This document shows positions 16,790-25,843 of a DNA stretch of 64,000 nucleotides, piece by piece (the stretch's first letter is position 1; every line of letters starts with the position of its first letter). The stretch spans positions 189,832 to 253,831 of the forward strand of contig NZ_LMJE01000009.1 of assembly GCF_001429245.1 (NCBI RefSeq), written 5' to 3'. The translations under genes and the position numbers were made by a program. The DNA comes from Rhizobium sp. Root274 (lineage in GTDB: Bacteria > Pseudomonadota > Alphaproteobacteria > Rhizobiales > Rhizobiaceae). Below the pieces are notes generated by a model. That model had not been told where the DNA came from. It saw only the letters and a list, made by a program, of their open reading frames with translations, and searched no databases.

Positions 16790-19270
16790 GTGCCAACATT
16801 TTCCCCCAGCCTCGAAAAAGCGCTGCACCAGGCCCTGACCTACGCCAATGAGCGCCACCACGAATATGCGACGCTCGAACACCTTCTGCTGGCTCTGATC
16901 GATGATGCCGATGCAGCGGCCGTGATGGGTGCCTGCAATGTCAATCTCGACACTCTGCGCAAGACGGTTCTGGAATTCGTCGACAACGATCTGGCCAACC
17001 TGATCACGGGGTATGACGAGGATTCCAAGCCGACATCGAGCTTCCAGCGCGTCATCCAGCGGGCCGTCATCCACGTCCAGTCCTCGGGTCGTGAAGAAGT
17101 GACCGGTGCGAACGTGCTCGTCGCCATCTTCGCCGAGCGTGAAAGCAATGCGGCCTTCTTCCTGCAGGAACAGGAGATGACCCGTTACGACGCGGTCAAT
17201 TACATCTCGCACGGCATCGGCAAGCGTCCCGGCGCTTCGCAGGTTCGCCCCGCCCGTGGTGCCGAGGATGGTGAGCCTGAGGCGAAGCCGTCCGGACGTG
17301 AGCCGGAGGAGGGCTCTGCCAAGGGCAAGCAGGAGGCTCTGAAGGCCTATTGCGTCAACCTCAATGAAAAGGCGAAAACCGGTCGCATTGACCCGCTGAT
17401 CGGCCGTCACGACGAAGTGAACCGCACGATCCAGGTCCTGTGCCGCCGTTCCAAGAATAATCCGCTCTATGTGGGTGATCCCGGCGTCGGCAAGACGGCG
17501 ATCGCCGAAGGTCTCGCCAAGCGCATCGTTGAAGGCAAGGTGCCGGAAGCGCTGGCCGATGCCACGATCTTCTCGCTTGACATGGGTACACTCCTCGCCG
17601 GCACCCGCTATCGCGGTGACTTCGAAGAGCGTTTGAAGCAGGTCGTCAAAGAACTGGAAGATTACCCGGGTGCCGTCCTCTTCATCGACGAGATCCACAC
17701 GGTGATCGGCGCCGGTGCCACCTCCGGCGGTGCGATGGACGCGTCGAACCTGCTGAAGCCGGCTCTGTCTTCGGGCGCGATCCGCTGCATCGGCTCGACC
17801 ACCTACAAGGAATATCGCCAGTTCTTCGAGAAGGACCGGGCCCTCGTTCGCCGCTTTCAGAAGATCGACGTCAACGAGCCGTCGATCGATGATGCGATCG
17901 AAATCATGAAGGGCCTGAAGCCCTATTTCGAGGACTATCACAAGCTTCGTTACACCAACGAAGCGATCAAGTCGGCGGTCGAGCTCTCGGCACGCTACAT
18001 TTCGGACCGCAAGCTGCCGGACAAGGCCATCGACGTCATCGATGAGACGGGTGCAGCCCAGATGCTGCTGCCGGCCTCGCGGCGCCGCAAGCTGATTACC
18101 GAACGAGAAATCGAAGCCACCATCGCAACGATGGCCCGCATCCCGCCCAAGACCGTGTCCAAGGACGACGAGATGGTTCTCGCCAACCTGGAGAAGGAAC
18201 TGCGCTCCGTGGTCTACGGCCAGGACAAGGCGATCGAGGCGCTTTCGACGTCGATCAAGCTCGCCCGTGCGGGCCTGCGCGAACCGAACAAGCCGATCGG
18301 CTCTTACGTCTTCTCTGGCCCGACCGGCGTCGGCAAGACCGAAGTGGCAAAGCAGCTGGCCTCGTCGCTCGGAGTCGAGCTTCTGCGCTTCGACATGTCG
18401 GAATACATGGAGCGGCACACGGTATCGCGCCTGCTCGGTGCACCTCCGGGGTATGTCGGCTTCGACCAGGGCGGTCTCCTGACCGATGGCGTCGATCAGC
18501 ACCCGCATTGCGTCGTGCTGCTCGACGAAATCGAAAAGGCACATCCGGATATCTACAACATCCTGTTGCAGGTCATGGACCACGGCTCGCTGACCGACCA
18601 CAATGGCAAGAAGATTGACTTCCGCAATGTCATCCTGATCATGACGACCAATGCGGGCGCATCGGAGATGGCGAAGTCGGCGATTGGCTTCGGCTCGTCC
18701 AAGCGCACTGGTGAAGACGAGGAGGCGCTCAACCGCTTGTTCACGCCTGAATTCCGCAACCGTCTGGACGCGACGATCCCGTTTGCGCCTCTGCCCACAG
18801 AGGTCATCCACCAGGTCGTGCAGAAGTTCGTCATGCAGCTGGAAGCTCAGCTGTCCGAGCGCAATGTCACCTTCGACCTCTCGAAACCCGCTATCGCTTG
18901 GCTTGCGACAAAGGGTTACGACGAAAAGATGGGCGCGAGGCCGCTGTCCCGCGTCATCCAGGAGCACATCAAGAAGCCGCTCGCCAACGAGATTCTCTTC
19001 GGCAAGCTGAAGAAGGGTGGCGTGGTCAAGGTCGGCGTCAAGAAGGACGAGACCGGAGACGAGGTGCTCGATCTTGAATGCCTCGCCGAAGCGGCGCCCG
19101 TGAAGCCGAAGCCGGAAGTCGAAGTGGCGACGGCCAAGCTTTCCAAGGCAAAGCGCAAGCCCACGCCGAAAGCCGCGGCGGTTGAAGACGATGGCGATGT
19201 AGCCGTGATCGATGCCGCGCCGGCACCCGCCAAGCGGAGCGCCGTGCCGAAGGTGCCGAAGAAGAAGTAG
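16790..19270 (+). CDS. clpA: ATP-dependent Clp protease ATPase subunit ClpA
   Basis: 826 residues, GTG start with GAGG upstream. AAA+ unfoldase of ClpAP. Order: an N domain (about 1-145) with the repeat signature [20 protein letters not shown], a first AAA module with Walker [10 protein letters not shown] near 230, and a second with GPTGVGKTE near 510, then the D2-small domain. After the usual end there is a tail (about 767-826) rich in Lys, Pro and Ala, finishing KVPKKK. The tail is absent from E. coli ClpA (758 residues). The long open frame on the opposite strand is a codon-bias shadow. Confidence 0.97.
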   Translation: MPTFSPSLEKALHQALTYANERHHEYATLEHLLLALIDDADAAAVMGACNVNLDTLRKTVLEFVDNDLANLITGYDEDSKPTSSFQRVIQRAVIHVQSSGREEVTGANVLVAIFAERESNAAFFLQEQEMTRYDAVNYISHGIGKRPGASQVRPARGAEDGEPEAKPSGREPEEGSAKGKQEALKAYCVNLNEKAKTGRIDPLIGRHDEVNRTIQVLCRRSKNNPLYVGDPGVGKTAIAEGLAKRIVEGKVPEALADATIFSLDMGTLLAGTRYRGDFEERLKQVVKELEDYPGAVLFIDEIHTVIGAGATSGGAMDASNLLKPALSSGAIRCIGSTTYKEYRQFFEKDRALVRRFQKIDVNEPSIDDAIEIMKGLKPYFEDYHKLRYTNEAIKSAVELSARYISDRKLPDKAIDVIDETGAAQMLLPASRRRKLITEREIEATIATMARIPPKTVSKDDEMVLANLEKELRSVVYGQDKAIEALSTSIKLARAGLREPNKPIGSYVFSGPTGVGKTEVAKQLASSLGVELLRFDMSEYMERHTVSRLLGAPPGYVGFDQGGLLTDGVDQHPHCVVLLDEIEKAHPDIYNILLQVMDHGSLTDHNGKKIDFRNVILIMTTNAGASEMAKSAIGFGSSKRTGEDEEALNRLFTPEFRNRLDATIPFAPLPTEVIHQVVQKFVMQLEAQLSERNVTFDLSKPAIAWLATKGYDEKMGARPLSRVIQEHIKKPLANEILFGKLKKGGVVKVGVKKDETGDEVLDLECLAEAAPVKPKPEVEVATAKLSKAKRKPTPKAAAVEDDGDVAVIDAAPAPAKRSAVPKVPKKK

Positions 19271-19300
19271 AGCGCATCGGCTTTTACCACCGATAAGACC

Positions 19301-19323
19301 GTGCCGGGCCTTGTGCCCGGCAC
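19301..19323 (+). terminator. Terminator-like hairpin after clpA
   Basis: Perfect 9-bp stem GTGCCGGGC/GCCCGGCAC with a 5-base loop. The following ATCTGTGTTT is only moderately T-rich, so termination may be partial. Confidence 0.6.
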
Positions 19324-19350
19324 ATCTGTGTTTGAACCCGAGTGTTCCTT

Positions 19351-20130
19351 ATGCCTGCAGCCGAACGTGACGTGTCCCAAAGCCGCTGGTTCCTTGCCGG
19401 GATGCGCGGCCTGTTCAGCCTGCCCGCGCTCATCCTGATGATCTCCTTCGTCGGCTTTGCGGCCTTCGCTTTGCAGTCTGGCGTTTCCCGGGGTGAAGCG
19501 ATGTTCATGACGGCGACAGTCTGGGCACTGCCCGCCAAGATGATCTTGATCGGCACCATGACCAGCGGCGCAAATCTTTTAGCGATTTTTCTGGCCGTTA
19601 CCCTCTCGTCCATCCGGCTCATGCCGATGGTGGCCTCGCTCGTGCCGGAAATGCGCACCAGCCGCACGCCGACCTGGTTGCTGCTGTTCCTCTCCCACTT
19701 CGTCGCGATCACCGCCTGGGTTTTCGCCATGGGCAGCTTCAAGAACGTACCGCTTGAAGGCCGTGTGGGCTATTTCGCCGGTTTTGGCATCACCCTCGTG
19801 GCGATCAACACAGCGCTCGTTGGCATCTGTTACGGCTTGGTCGCCAGCTTTCCGCCCGTTGTTGCCGGTCTCCTATTCTTCCTAACGCCCTCCTATTTCA
19901 TCGCCTCGATCTGGGCGACGGGCCGACAATCGGTGGTCAAGGTCGCGTTCGTTGTCGGCGCCATTGCCGGCCCCTTATTGGCAGTTGTGATGCCCGGTTT
20001 CGATATCCTGGTGGCGGGTCTCGGCGGCGGCACGCTCGCCTATCTCTTCGACCGTTTCGTCATCCGAGCCGGCAAGACGCAGGACTCTCCAAAGCCGGAG
20101 CCGGCCGTTTCGATCGAAGAGGTGGTGTGA
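19351..20130 (+). CDS. AzlC family permease
   Basis: 259 residues with several membrane segments. It matches the large subunit of AzlCD-type exporters of branched-chain amino acids (LALQ-like FAALFALQSGVSRGEAMFMT region, SSIRLMPMVASL and AGLGGGTLAYL). Its stop overlaps the start of the small azlD-like gene (TGATG). The ATG at 19351 is favoured over a GTG three codons earlier; neither has a strong ribosome site. The substrate is inferred from the family only. Confidence 0.85.
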   Translation: MPAAERDVSQSRWFLAGMRGLFSLPALILMISFVGFAAFALQSGVSRGEAMFMTATVWALPAKMILIGTMTSGANLLAIFLAVTLSSIRLMPMVASLVPEMRTSRTPTWLLLFLSHFVAITAWVFAMGSFKNVPLEGRVGYFAGFGITLVAINTALVGICYGLVASFPPVVAGLLFFLTPSYFIASIWATGRQSVVKVAFVVGAIAGPLLAVVMPGFDILVAGLGGGTLAYLFDRFVIRAGKTQDSPKPEPAVSIEEVV

Positions 20131-20459
20131 TGGCGGAGTACTGGCCTTATCTGGTCGTTCTCGTCGCCGGTTGGTTGGCGACGGACCTTTGGCGCTGGCT
20201 CGGCGTGCTGGCCGGCAACAGATTGCAGGAGGGGTCGGAAATCCTCAACTGGGTGAGGGCGGTGGCCACCGCCCTTGTGATGGCCGTGACGACGAAACTC
20301 GTCGTCTTCCCGACCGGTGTGCTGGAGGCATCGCCGCTCTGGTTGAGGCTCATGGCCACCGCCCTCGGCTTTGCCGCCTTCCTGCTCTCAGGGCAAAGGG
20401 CGATTGTCGGCGTCATCGTCCCCCTTGCAATCCTTGGTGCCGGTCTGCTCTGGCTCTAG
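20130..20459 (+). CDS. AzlD domain small membrane protein
   Basis: 109 residues, four hydrophobic segments, partner subunit of the AzlC-type permease. The N-terminal YWPYLVVLVAGWLATDLWRW and the central AVTTKLVVFPTGVL are as in AzlD. The start overlaps the upstream stop by one base (TGATG), so translation is coupled. Confidence 0.85.
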   Translation: MAEYWPYLVVLVAGWLATDLWRWLGVLAGNRLQEGSEILNWVRAVATALVMAVTTKLVVFPTGVLEASPLWLRLMATALGFAAFLLSGQRAIVGVIVPLAILGAGLLWL

Positions 20460-20550
20460 GATCGATCGCGATCACAGGAGAGTGTAGGGACTGGAAATGC
20501 CGCTTTCGTTTCCCCAGATCGAGGCCGTTGATTGATCAAGGGAAAGTGGA

Positions 20551-20739
20551 ATGGCCCGAGTCCTGCGTTTCCGCCGGTTGAAGCATGGCGCCCCGCCGAG
20601 GTTCAAGGTGCTGCCTGAGGATGTTGCGCGAAGCCGTGGCGGAGGCTGGTTCGGCGCGGCGCCCGGCATGCTCGGAGTGATCGCGCTGATCGCGACCAGT
20701 ATCGGTGTCCTGGCACTTCTCGGTCGTATTCTCGGCTGA
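20551..20739 (+). CDS. Small single-pass membrane protein (hypothetical)
   Basis: 62 residues. A basic N-terminus (MARVLRFRRLKHGAPPRFK) is followed by one membrane helix (about 38-58). A ribosome-site-like GGGAAAGTGG precedes the ATG, and a 7-bp hairpin (20733-20739 with 20754-20760) overlaps the stop. Sense codon use resembles its neighbours. It may belong to the azlCD transcript, 91 bases upstream. No function is evident. Confidence 0.5.
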   Translation: MARVLRFRRLKHGAPPRFKVLPEDVARSRGGGWFGAAPGMLGVIALIATSIGVLALLGRILG

Positions 20740-20776
20740 TCCTGTGATGAAGGTCAGCCGAGAGGGGCCGGGTCTC

Positions 20777-21196
20777 TCAGAGCGCGGCCCTGATCTTCTC
20801 GGCATTGGCCTTCAGCACGTCGATGTTCTCCATGCCGCCCGTATGGGGCTTGAGCGGCAGCCCGTCATGACGCGGGATGACGTGGAAATGCAGGTGGTAG
20901 ACGGTCTGGCCGGCCGCTGCCTCGTTGAACTGGGCGACATAGACACCATCCGCGTCAAAGGCCTCCTTGGCGGCATTGGCCAGCTTCTGCACGACGGGCA
21001 GGAGCTTTGCGAGGACGGCGGGATTGGCATCGAGCAGATTGCGCGAACCCTGTTTCGGGATCACCAGCAAATGGCCCGGCGCCTGCGGCATGACATCCAT
21101 GAAGGCCAGCGTGTCCTCATCCTCGTACAGCGTCACCGACGGAATGTCGCCAGCCAGGATCTTGGCGAAAATGTTGTTGGGATCATACGCGGTCAT
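20777..21196 (-). CDS. HIT family protein
   Basis: 139 residues. The histidine-triad motif HLHFHVIPRH near residue 100 and the N-terminal FAKILAGDIPSVTLYEDEDT are those of HinT-like nucleotide hydrolases, which cleave AMP-linked or AMP-amino compounds. Cytosolic. It is the last gene of a minus-strand run that begins with ridA at 23688. Confidence 0.94.
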   Translation of the reverse strand: MTAYDPNNIFAKILAGDIPSVTLYEDEDTLAFMDVMPQAPGHLLVIPKQGSRNLLDANPAVLAKLLPVVQKLANAAKEAFDADGVYVAQFNEAAAGQTVYHLHFHVIPRHDGLPLKPHTGGMENIDVLKANAEKIRAAL

Positions 21197-21266
21197 TCAT
21201 CTCTCCTCATATCATAGTACCAGTTAGCGGCAGTCCGTCCTGTCCATCAAGTCGGCAGTTCAGCCG

Positions 21267-22466
21267 TCAACCGTCGAATTCCTCGCCCTCGCGCGGCGGA
21301 CGCTCGCCTTTCCGGAAGGGTGTGTGCTCGCCAAGATAGTCGCTCATCTGCGCGACCTCCCGCCGCTCGTGCTCGAGATAGTCGGCAACGGCCCGGCGAA
21401 GTCCCGGATGGGCGATATAGTGGGCGGAATGCGTGGTGACGGGCTCGTAACCCCGCGCCAGCTTGTGCTCCCCCTGGGCGCCGGCCTCGACCCGGGCAAG
21501 ACCCTTCGACAGCGCGAAATCGATCGCCTGGTGGTAGCAGACCTCGAAGTGCAGGAAGGGATGGTCCTCAATACAGCCCCAGTGACGACCATAGAGCGCG
21601 TCGGCACCGATGAAGTTGATCGCGCCCGCGACATAGCGACCGTTGCGCTTGGCCATGACAAGAAGCACGTCATCGGCCATCCGTTCGCCAATCAGCGAAT
21701 AGAATTGGCGGGTAAGGTAAGGCCGCCCCCATTTGCGGCTGCCGGTGTCGATATAGAAGCGGAAGAACTGATCCCAGATCTCTTCGGTCAGATCGCGGCC
21801 AGTCAGCCAGTCAATGCTGATGCCATGCTCCAGGGCCGCCCGCCGCTCCTTGCGCAGGTTCTTGCGTTTGGATGAGGAGAGTTCGGCCAGGAACGCCTCG
21901 TGGTTGGCATAGCCCCGATTGATGAAATGGAACTGCTGGTCGGTGCGATGCAGGAAATTGGCTTCCGTTAGGGAAGCTAGCTCCCCTTGCGGAAGAAACG
22001 TCACATGCGCCGATGAGGCGCCAATCTTGCGCGTGACCTGGGACAGCGCCTCGGCAAGAAGGCCGGAGACCCGCTCCACATCCTCTCCATGCTTGACCAG
22101 CAGTCTTGGCCCCGTAGCCGGGGTGAACGGCACCGAGGCCTGCAGCTTCGGATAATAGCGCCCGCCCGCCCGCTGATAGGCGTCGGCCCAACCGTGGTCG
22201 AAGACATATTCGCCCTGGCTGTGGTTCTTGAGATAACAAGGGACCGCCCCGATCAGGCGGCCGTCTTCCTCCAGCAGCAGGTGATGGCCCATCCAGCCGG
22301 TCTCGGCCACAGCCGAGCCGGACTCGTCCATCGCCGAAAGAAAGTCATGGGAGACGAAGGGGTTGTAACCGGCACCGGCCCGCGATGTGCCGGCTAGCGT
22401 AGCCCAATCGGCCGGATCGATCTCCTGGAAGGAGCCGGCAATGCGGACAGTCACCTCGTCTGCCAT
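21267..22466 (-). CDS. GNAT/FemAB-like acyltransferase (DUF482-type)
   Basis: 399 residues. The long body matches the family annotated as peptidogalycan biosynthesis/recognition (GNAT-like fold): NPFVSHDFLSAMDESGSA at the N-terminus, SSSKRKNLRKERRAALEHGI in the middle and EAGAQGEHKLARGYEPVTTH near the C-terminus. The acceptor is unknown; a role in cell-wall or small-molecule acylation is only inferred. It lies 23 bases after the phosphodiesterase stop and 70 bases before the HIT gene. Confidence 0.85.
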   Translation of the reverse strand: MADEVTVRIAGSFQEIDPADWATLAGTSRAGAGYNPFVSHDFLSAMDESGSAVAETGWMGHHLLLEEDGRLIGAVPCYLKNHSQGEYVFDHGWADAYQRAGGRYYPKLQASVPFTPATGPRLLVKHGEDVERVSGLLAEALSQVTRKIGASSAHVTFLPQGELASLTEANFLHRTDQQFHFINRGYANHEAFLAELSSSKRKNLRKERRAALEHGISIDWLTGRDLTEEIWDQFFRFYIDTGSRKWGRPYLTRQFYSLIGERMADDVLLVMAKRNGRYVAGAINFIGADALYGRHWGCIEDHPFLHFEVCYHQAIDFALSKGLARVEAGAQGEHKLARGYEPVTTHSAHYIAHPGLRRAVADYLEHERREVAQMSDYLGEHTPFRKGERPPREGEEFDG

Positions 22467-22489
22467 GGATCTCCCTGTGCGTGTCAGTC

Positions 22490-23221
22490 TCAGGCCAAAG
22501 CCGGCGCTACGCGCGGGTCAAAACCTTCGAACGTCATCTGGTCTGCATAGGTATAGGTGCGCTCCCGCATGATTTCATCCCTGACCGTCCAGGTAATCAC
22601 GGGTGTGCCTTTTTCACGCAGGGCAGTGACGAAGGGGTTCGGCAAATGGGCGGCGCAATAGGAGGTGAAGTCCAGTCCGAGCGCCATGGCCTCGGCATGC
22701 GCTTCCAGCACTTCGGGCTTCACGCCTTCGGCCGTCAGCCCGACCGGGTAGGGGCAGTCGACGTGCTTCAGGGCGCGCAGCAGGTGATAGTCGAAGCTCA
22801 TCAGAGCGACCTTGCCTTCATAGCCTTCCAGCACTTCCAGCACGCTTTCGACGAAGCCATCGTCCTGTTCCGCATCGATGCCCTTAAGCTCGATGACCAG
22901 CGGCACCTGGCCTTTGACGAGGTCGAGCATCTGGCGGAGCGAGGGGATCTTGTCCTTAGTGCCGCCGATCGACAGCATCTTCAACTCGCCGGCCGTGCGC
23001 TCCCGAACTTCGCCCGCAAGACCGCAGAGCCTCTGCAGGTCGTGGTCGTGAAAGACCATGGGCACGCTGTCGGAGGAGAGCTGGATATCGCATTCGATGG
23101 CAAAACCGGCCTCGATCGCCCGCGAGAATGCCGACAGGGTGTTTTCCCAAACCGTCTTGTTCATGTCGTGATAGCCGCGATGGGCGACCGGCACGTCCTT
23201 GATCCAGTCGACACCGCTCAC
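22490..23221 (-). CDS. Glycerophosphodiester phosphodiesterase
   Basis: 243 residues. It hydrolyses glycerophosphodiesters to glycerol-3-phosphate and an alcohol. The family core is visible: AHRGYHD, then ENTLSAFSRAIEAGFAIECD with the metal-binding Glu and Asp, then VFHDHDLQRLCG with the catalytic His. There is no signal peptide, so it is cytosolic. It starts at GTG and overlaps the ridA stop by four bases (GTGA), showing translational coupling. Confidence 0.93.
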   Translation of the reverse strand: MSGVDWIKDVPVAHRGYHDMNKTVWENTLSAFSRAIEAGFAIECDIQLSSDSVPMVFHDHDLQRLCGLAGEVRERTAGELKMLSIGGTKDKIPSLRQMLDLVKGQVPLVIELKGIDAEQDDGFVESVLEVLEGYEGKVALMSFDYHLLRALKHVDCPYPVGLTAEGVKPEVLEAHAEAMALGLDFTSYCAAHLPNPFVTALREKGTPVITWTVRDEIMRERTYTYADQMTFEGFDPRVAPALA

Positions 23222-23688
23222 AGGGCAATCTCCAGGATCGCATCGATCTCGACCGCAGCATTGAGCGGAAGGGCGGCCATGCCGACGGCGGCACGGGCAT
23301 GTTTGCCGGCTTCGCCCAGAACATTGGCGATCAGGTTCGATGCGCCATTGATCACGAGGTGCTGCTCCGTAAAGCCGGGCGCGGAGGCAACGAAGCCGTT
23401 CAGTTTGATCACCCGGGTGATGCGCGAAAGATCGCCACCAAGCGCGCTTTTGGCCTGTGCCAGGATGTTGATCGCGCAGAGTTCAGCGGCACGCTGTGCG
23501 TCGGCGAGCGCCACGTCAGACCCCACAAGTCCAAGGACCGCCACTTTTCCGCCTTCAATCGGCAACTGGCCGGAGAGATAAAGCAGGTTTCCGCTGATCA
23601 CGAAGGGGACGTAATTGGCAGCAGGGGCGGCGGCTTCGGGAAGGGTGATTCCCAGCGCTGCAAGGCGGCTGTCGATGGTATCGGACAT
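23218..23688 (-). CDS. RidA family protein
   Basis: 156 residues, the longer version of the YjgF/RidA fold. RidA proteins hydrolyse reactive enamine/imine intermediates. GQLPIEGGKV and the C-terminal ARAAVGMAALPLNAAVEIDA contain the conserved Arg-containing site. The frame is open upstream to 23838, but the conserved protein begins at 23688. It is the first gene of the minus-strand operon ridA, phosphodiesterase, GNAT, HIT. Confidence 0.9.
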   Translation of the reverse strand: MSDTIDSRLAALGITLPEAAAPAANYVPFVISGNLLYLSGQLPIEGGKVAVLGLVGSDVALADAQRAAELCAINILAQAKSALGGDLSRITRVIKLNGFVASAPGFTEQHLVINGASNLIANVLGEAGKHARAAVGMAALPLNAAVEIDAILEIAL

Positions 23689-23804
23689 GGCGAAATCCCG
23701 GATTGTTGAAAAGAGGTGAGAAACGACTGGCGACGAAAAGCATGTCTCGCTTTTGCCGGATGTGTTCTTATAACATCGACGACGAGTCCAACAGGAGGTT
23801 GTCG

Positions 23805-24632
23805 ATGTTTCCTTTGCGTATGGCGTTCGCCGCCACATTGACCCTCGCCGCCGGCACGGCTGCCGGGCAGGCTGCGGCTGCCACGATCGGCCTTGTGCCG
23901 CATCGCGCCGTCTACGACATATTTCTGAAGGAAGCCTCCGACCGCTCCGGTATCGAGGGCGTGCGCGGTCGCATGGTCTATGAGTTCTCAGGCTCGTCCT
24001 GCAAGGGCTTCAACACCCAGTTCCGCTTTGTCACCCGCATTGATGTCGGCGACGGTGTGCGCGTCACCGACCAGCGCTCGAACACTTTCGAGGACGTGAG
24101 CGCTGGAAAGTTTCGCTTCGACAACAAGTCCTTCACCGACGACCAGCTCGACAAGGACGTGAGCGGAGCTGCAGCCGAGGCCGGCGACAAGGTGACGATC
24201 GAACTCACCGGTCCCAATCAGCGGGAACTGGAACTGGCGAACAGCCGCTTTCCGGCAGAACACATGCTGGAAGTGATCGCGAGAGCTCGCAAGGGCGAGC
24301 GCGTCTTCGAATCGCGCATTTTCGACGGCTCCGAGGATGGCGACCAGACATTTCTGACCACGACCATTGTTGGTGCCCCGCAGAAATCCGTCGATACCGA
24401 TCCCGAAGCGAAAGCCGTGGCCCCCTTCGGCTCGAGCGATTACTGGCCCGTGTCCATCGCCTATTTCGACGAGAAGAAGAAGGGTGATCAGTTGCCGATC
24501 TATAGCCAGTCCTTCAAACTCTACGAAAATGGCGTCACCCGTGATCTGACGCTCGACTACGGTGACTTCGTCCTGGCGGGCAAGCTGACCAAGCTGGAAG
24601 TGCTCGGGCCCCCGAACGGCGACTGCAAGTGA
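23805..24632 (+). CDS. eipB: Periplasmic envelope-integrity protein EipB (DUF1849)
   Basis: 275 residues. A signal peptide (about 1-26) is followed by the characteristic LVPHRAVYDIFL start of the mature domain. Two cysteines, Cys66 (GSSCKGF) and Cys274 (last but one), match the disulfide that holds the spiral beta-sheet of Brucella EipB. EipB supports cell-envelope integrity in alphaproteobacteria. AGGAGG precedes the ATG. It lies directly upstream of rpsB in the same direction, with 193 bases between. Confidence 0.92.
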   Translation: MFPLRMAFAATLTLAAGTAAGQAAAATIGLVPHRAVYDIFLKEASDRSGIEGVRGRMVYEFSGSSCKGFNTQFRFVTRIDVGDGVRVTDQRSNTFEDVSAGKFRFDNKSFTDDQLDKDVSGAAAEAGDKVTIELTGPNQRELELANSRFPAEHMLEVIARARKGERVFESRIFDGSEDGDQTFLTTTIVGAPQKSVDTDPEAKAVAPFGSSDYWPVSIAYFDEKKKGDQLPIYSQSFKLYENGVTRDLTLDYGDFVLAGKLTKLEVLGPPNGDCK

Positions 24633-24670
24633 GGAATTCCGGCCTTCTTGCCTGAACTCTCGGGCAAAGG

Positions 24671-24699
24671 CTTGATTTTGTGCCGCGACCCCTGTATGG
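24671..24699 (+). promoter_or_regulatory. Promoter of rpsB
   Basis: CTTGAT (24671-24676) and GTATGG (24694-24699) with a 17-base spacer fit the alphaproteobacterial housekeeping pattern. The transcript would carry a leader of about 120 bases. Confidence 0.5.
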
Positions 24700-24733
24700 G
24701 CCGCATCATTCCACACGCGAAGCTTGGGAAGTT

Positions 24734-24815
24734 CAGGGAGAAATCCTGAGTTTTCCGCCCGGTGGCATCCCCGCAAGGGGTGCTGTTTGCTTCGCGGGGG
24801 TTAAACCGGAAAAGG
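24734..24815 (+). promoter_or_regulatory. Structured rpsB leader RNA (candidate)
   Basis: An outer 7-bp stem (TTTTCCG 24751-24757 with CGGAAAA 24807-24813) closes just before the ribosome site. Inside it is a hairpin with a GCAA tetraloop (24765-24772 with 24777-24783). An alternative pairing CCCCGC (24769-24774) with GCGGGG (24794-24799) is possible. A small hairpin CAGG/CCTG stands at 24734-24748. The placement suggests S2 feedback on translation, as known for rpsB leaders in other bacteria; here it is inference. Confidence 0.4.
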
Positions 24816-24825
24816 AGACAAAGGC

Positions 24826-25593
24826 ATGGCATTGCCTGATTTCAGCATGCGTCAGCTCTTGGAAGCTGGCGTTCACTTCGGTCACCAGACTCACCGCTGG
24901 AACCCGAAGATGAAGCCGTACATCTTCGGCGATCGTAACAACATCCACATCATCGATCTGGCTCAGTCCGTCCCGATGCTGTCGCGCGCCCTGCAGGTCG
25001 TGTCCGACACCGTTGCTCGTGGTGGCCGCGTTCTGTTCGTCGGTACCAAGCGTCAGGCTTCGGAAATCATCGCCGACAGCGCCAAGCGTTCGGCCCAGTA
25101 CTACGTCAACTCCCGCTGGCTCGGCGGCATGATGACCAACTGGAAGACCATCTCGAACTCGATCGCTCGCCTGCGCAAGCTCGACGAAATCCTTAGCTCG
25201 GAAGCCTCCGGCTACTCGAAGAAGGAGCGTCTGAACCTTGAGCGCGAGCGCGAAAAGCTCGACAAGGCCCTCGGCGGTATCCGTGACATGGGCGGCGTTC
25301 CCGACCTGATGTTCATCATCGACACCAACAAGGAAAAGATCGCGATCGACGAAGCCAAGCGCCTCGGCATCCCGGTTGTTGCTGTCATCGACTCGAACTG
25401 CGATCCGGACCTCATCGACTACCCGATCCCGGGTAACGACGACGCTTCGCGCGCCATCTCGCTCTACTGCGACCTGATCTCGCGCGCTGCCATCGACGGC
25501 ATCGCTCGCCAGCAGGGCTCTTCCGGTCGTGACATCGGCGCATCCGCCGAAGCTCCGATCGAGCCGGCTCTCGAGACCGAAGCCGAAGCTTGA
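24826..25593 (+). CDS. rpsB: 30S ribosomal protein S2
   Basis: 255 residues. The N-terminal [26 protein letters not shown] signature and the core [30 protein letters not shown] and [16 protein letters not shown] are standard S2. The C-terminal tail (about 228-255) is variable and acidic. AAGGAG stands 9 bases before the ATG. It is first in the translation/envelope cluster, as in most bacteria. Confidence 0.98.
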   Translation: MALPDFSMRQLLEAGVHFGHQTHRWNPKMKPYIFGDRNNIHIIDLAQSVPMLSRALQVVSDTVARGGRVLFVGTKRQASEIIADSAKRSAQYYVNSRWLGGMMTNWKTISNSIARLRKLDEILSSEASGYSKKERLNLEREREKLDKALGGIRDMGGVPDLMFIIDTNKEKIAIDEAKRLGIPVVAVIDSNCDPDLIDYPIPGNDDASRAISLYCDLISRAAIDGIARQQGSSGRDIGASAEAPIEPALETEAEA

Positions 25594-25603
25594 TGCTTCG
25601 AAC

Positions 25604-25675
25604 GCGGCGGATCTGATCCGCCGCACCCGTCAAGGGATACGGCCGCCCGGACGCTCAGTTGAGCCTCGGGCGGCC
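25604..25675 (+). repeat. Two perfect inverted repeats between rpsB and tsf
   Basis: First: GCGGCGGATC (25604-25613) with GATCCGCCGC (25615-25624). Second: GGCCGCCCG (25641-25649) with CGGGCGGCC (25667-25675), loop 17 bases. Neither is followed by a T-run, so they are unlikely to be strong terminators; transcript processing or partial attenuation is possible. The remaining gap to tsf (25676-25843) shows nothing else clear. Confidence 0.65.
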
Positions 25676-25843
25676 TCGCAATTCCGGCGACCTGTCACTG
25701 ATGTGGTCCCGAATGCGCTCAAGGTTTTCGTGGTGACCTGCTTCATCACGTTGTCACACTTCCGGGTACATTTCGTCCCCCAAACAGCATGCTCCGGGAT
25801 CATGATCGTCTGGCGCATCGCTTGAACAGACAAGAGGCACACA

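Noticed and set aside
16784..18967. Very long open frame antisense to clpA (over 700 codons)
   Set aside because: It mirrors the clpA reading frame, has no recognisable domain, and arises from high GC and strong codon bias. The same holds for the long antisense frames over tsf/pyrH (25754-27598), bamA (31251-32993) and parE (60306-62303).
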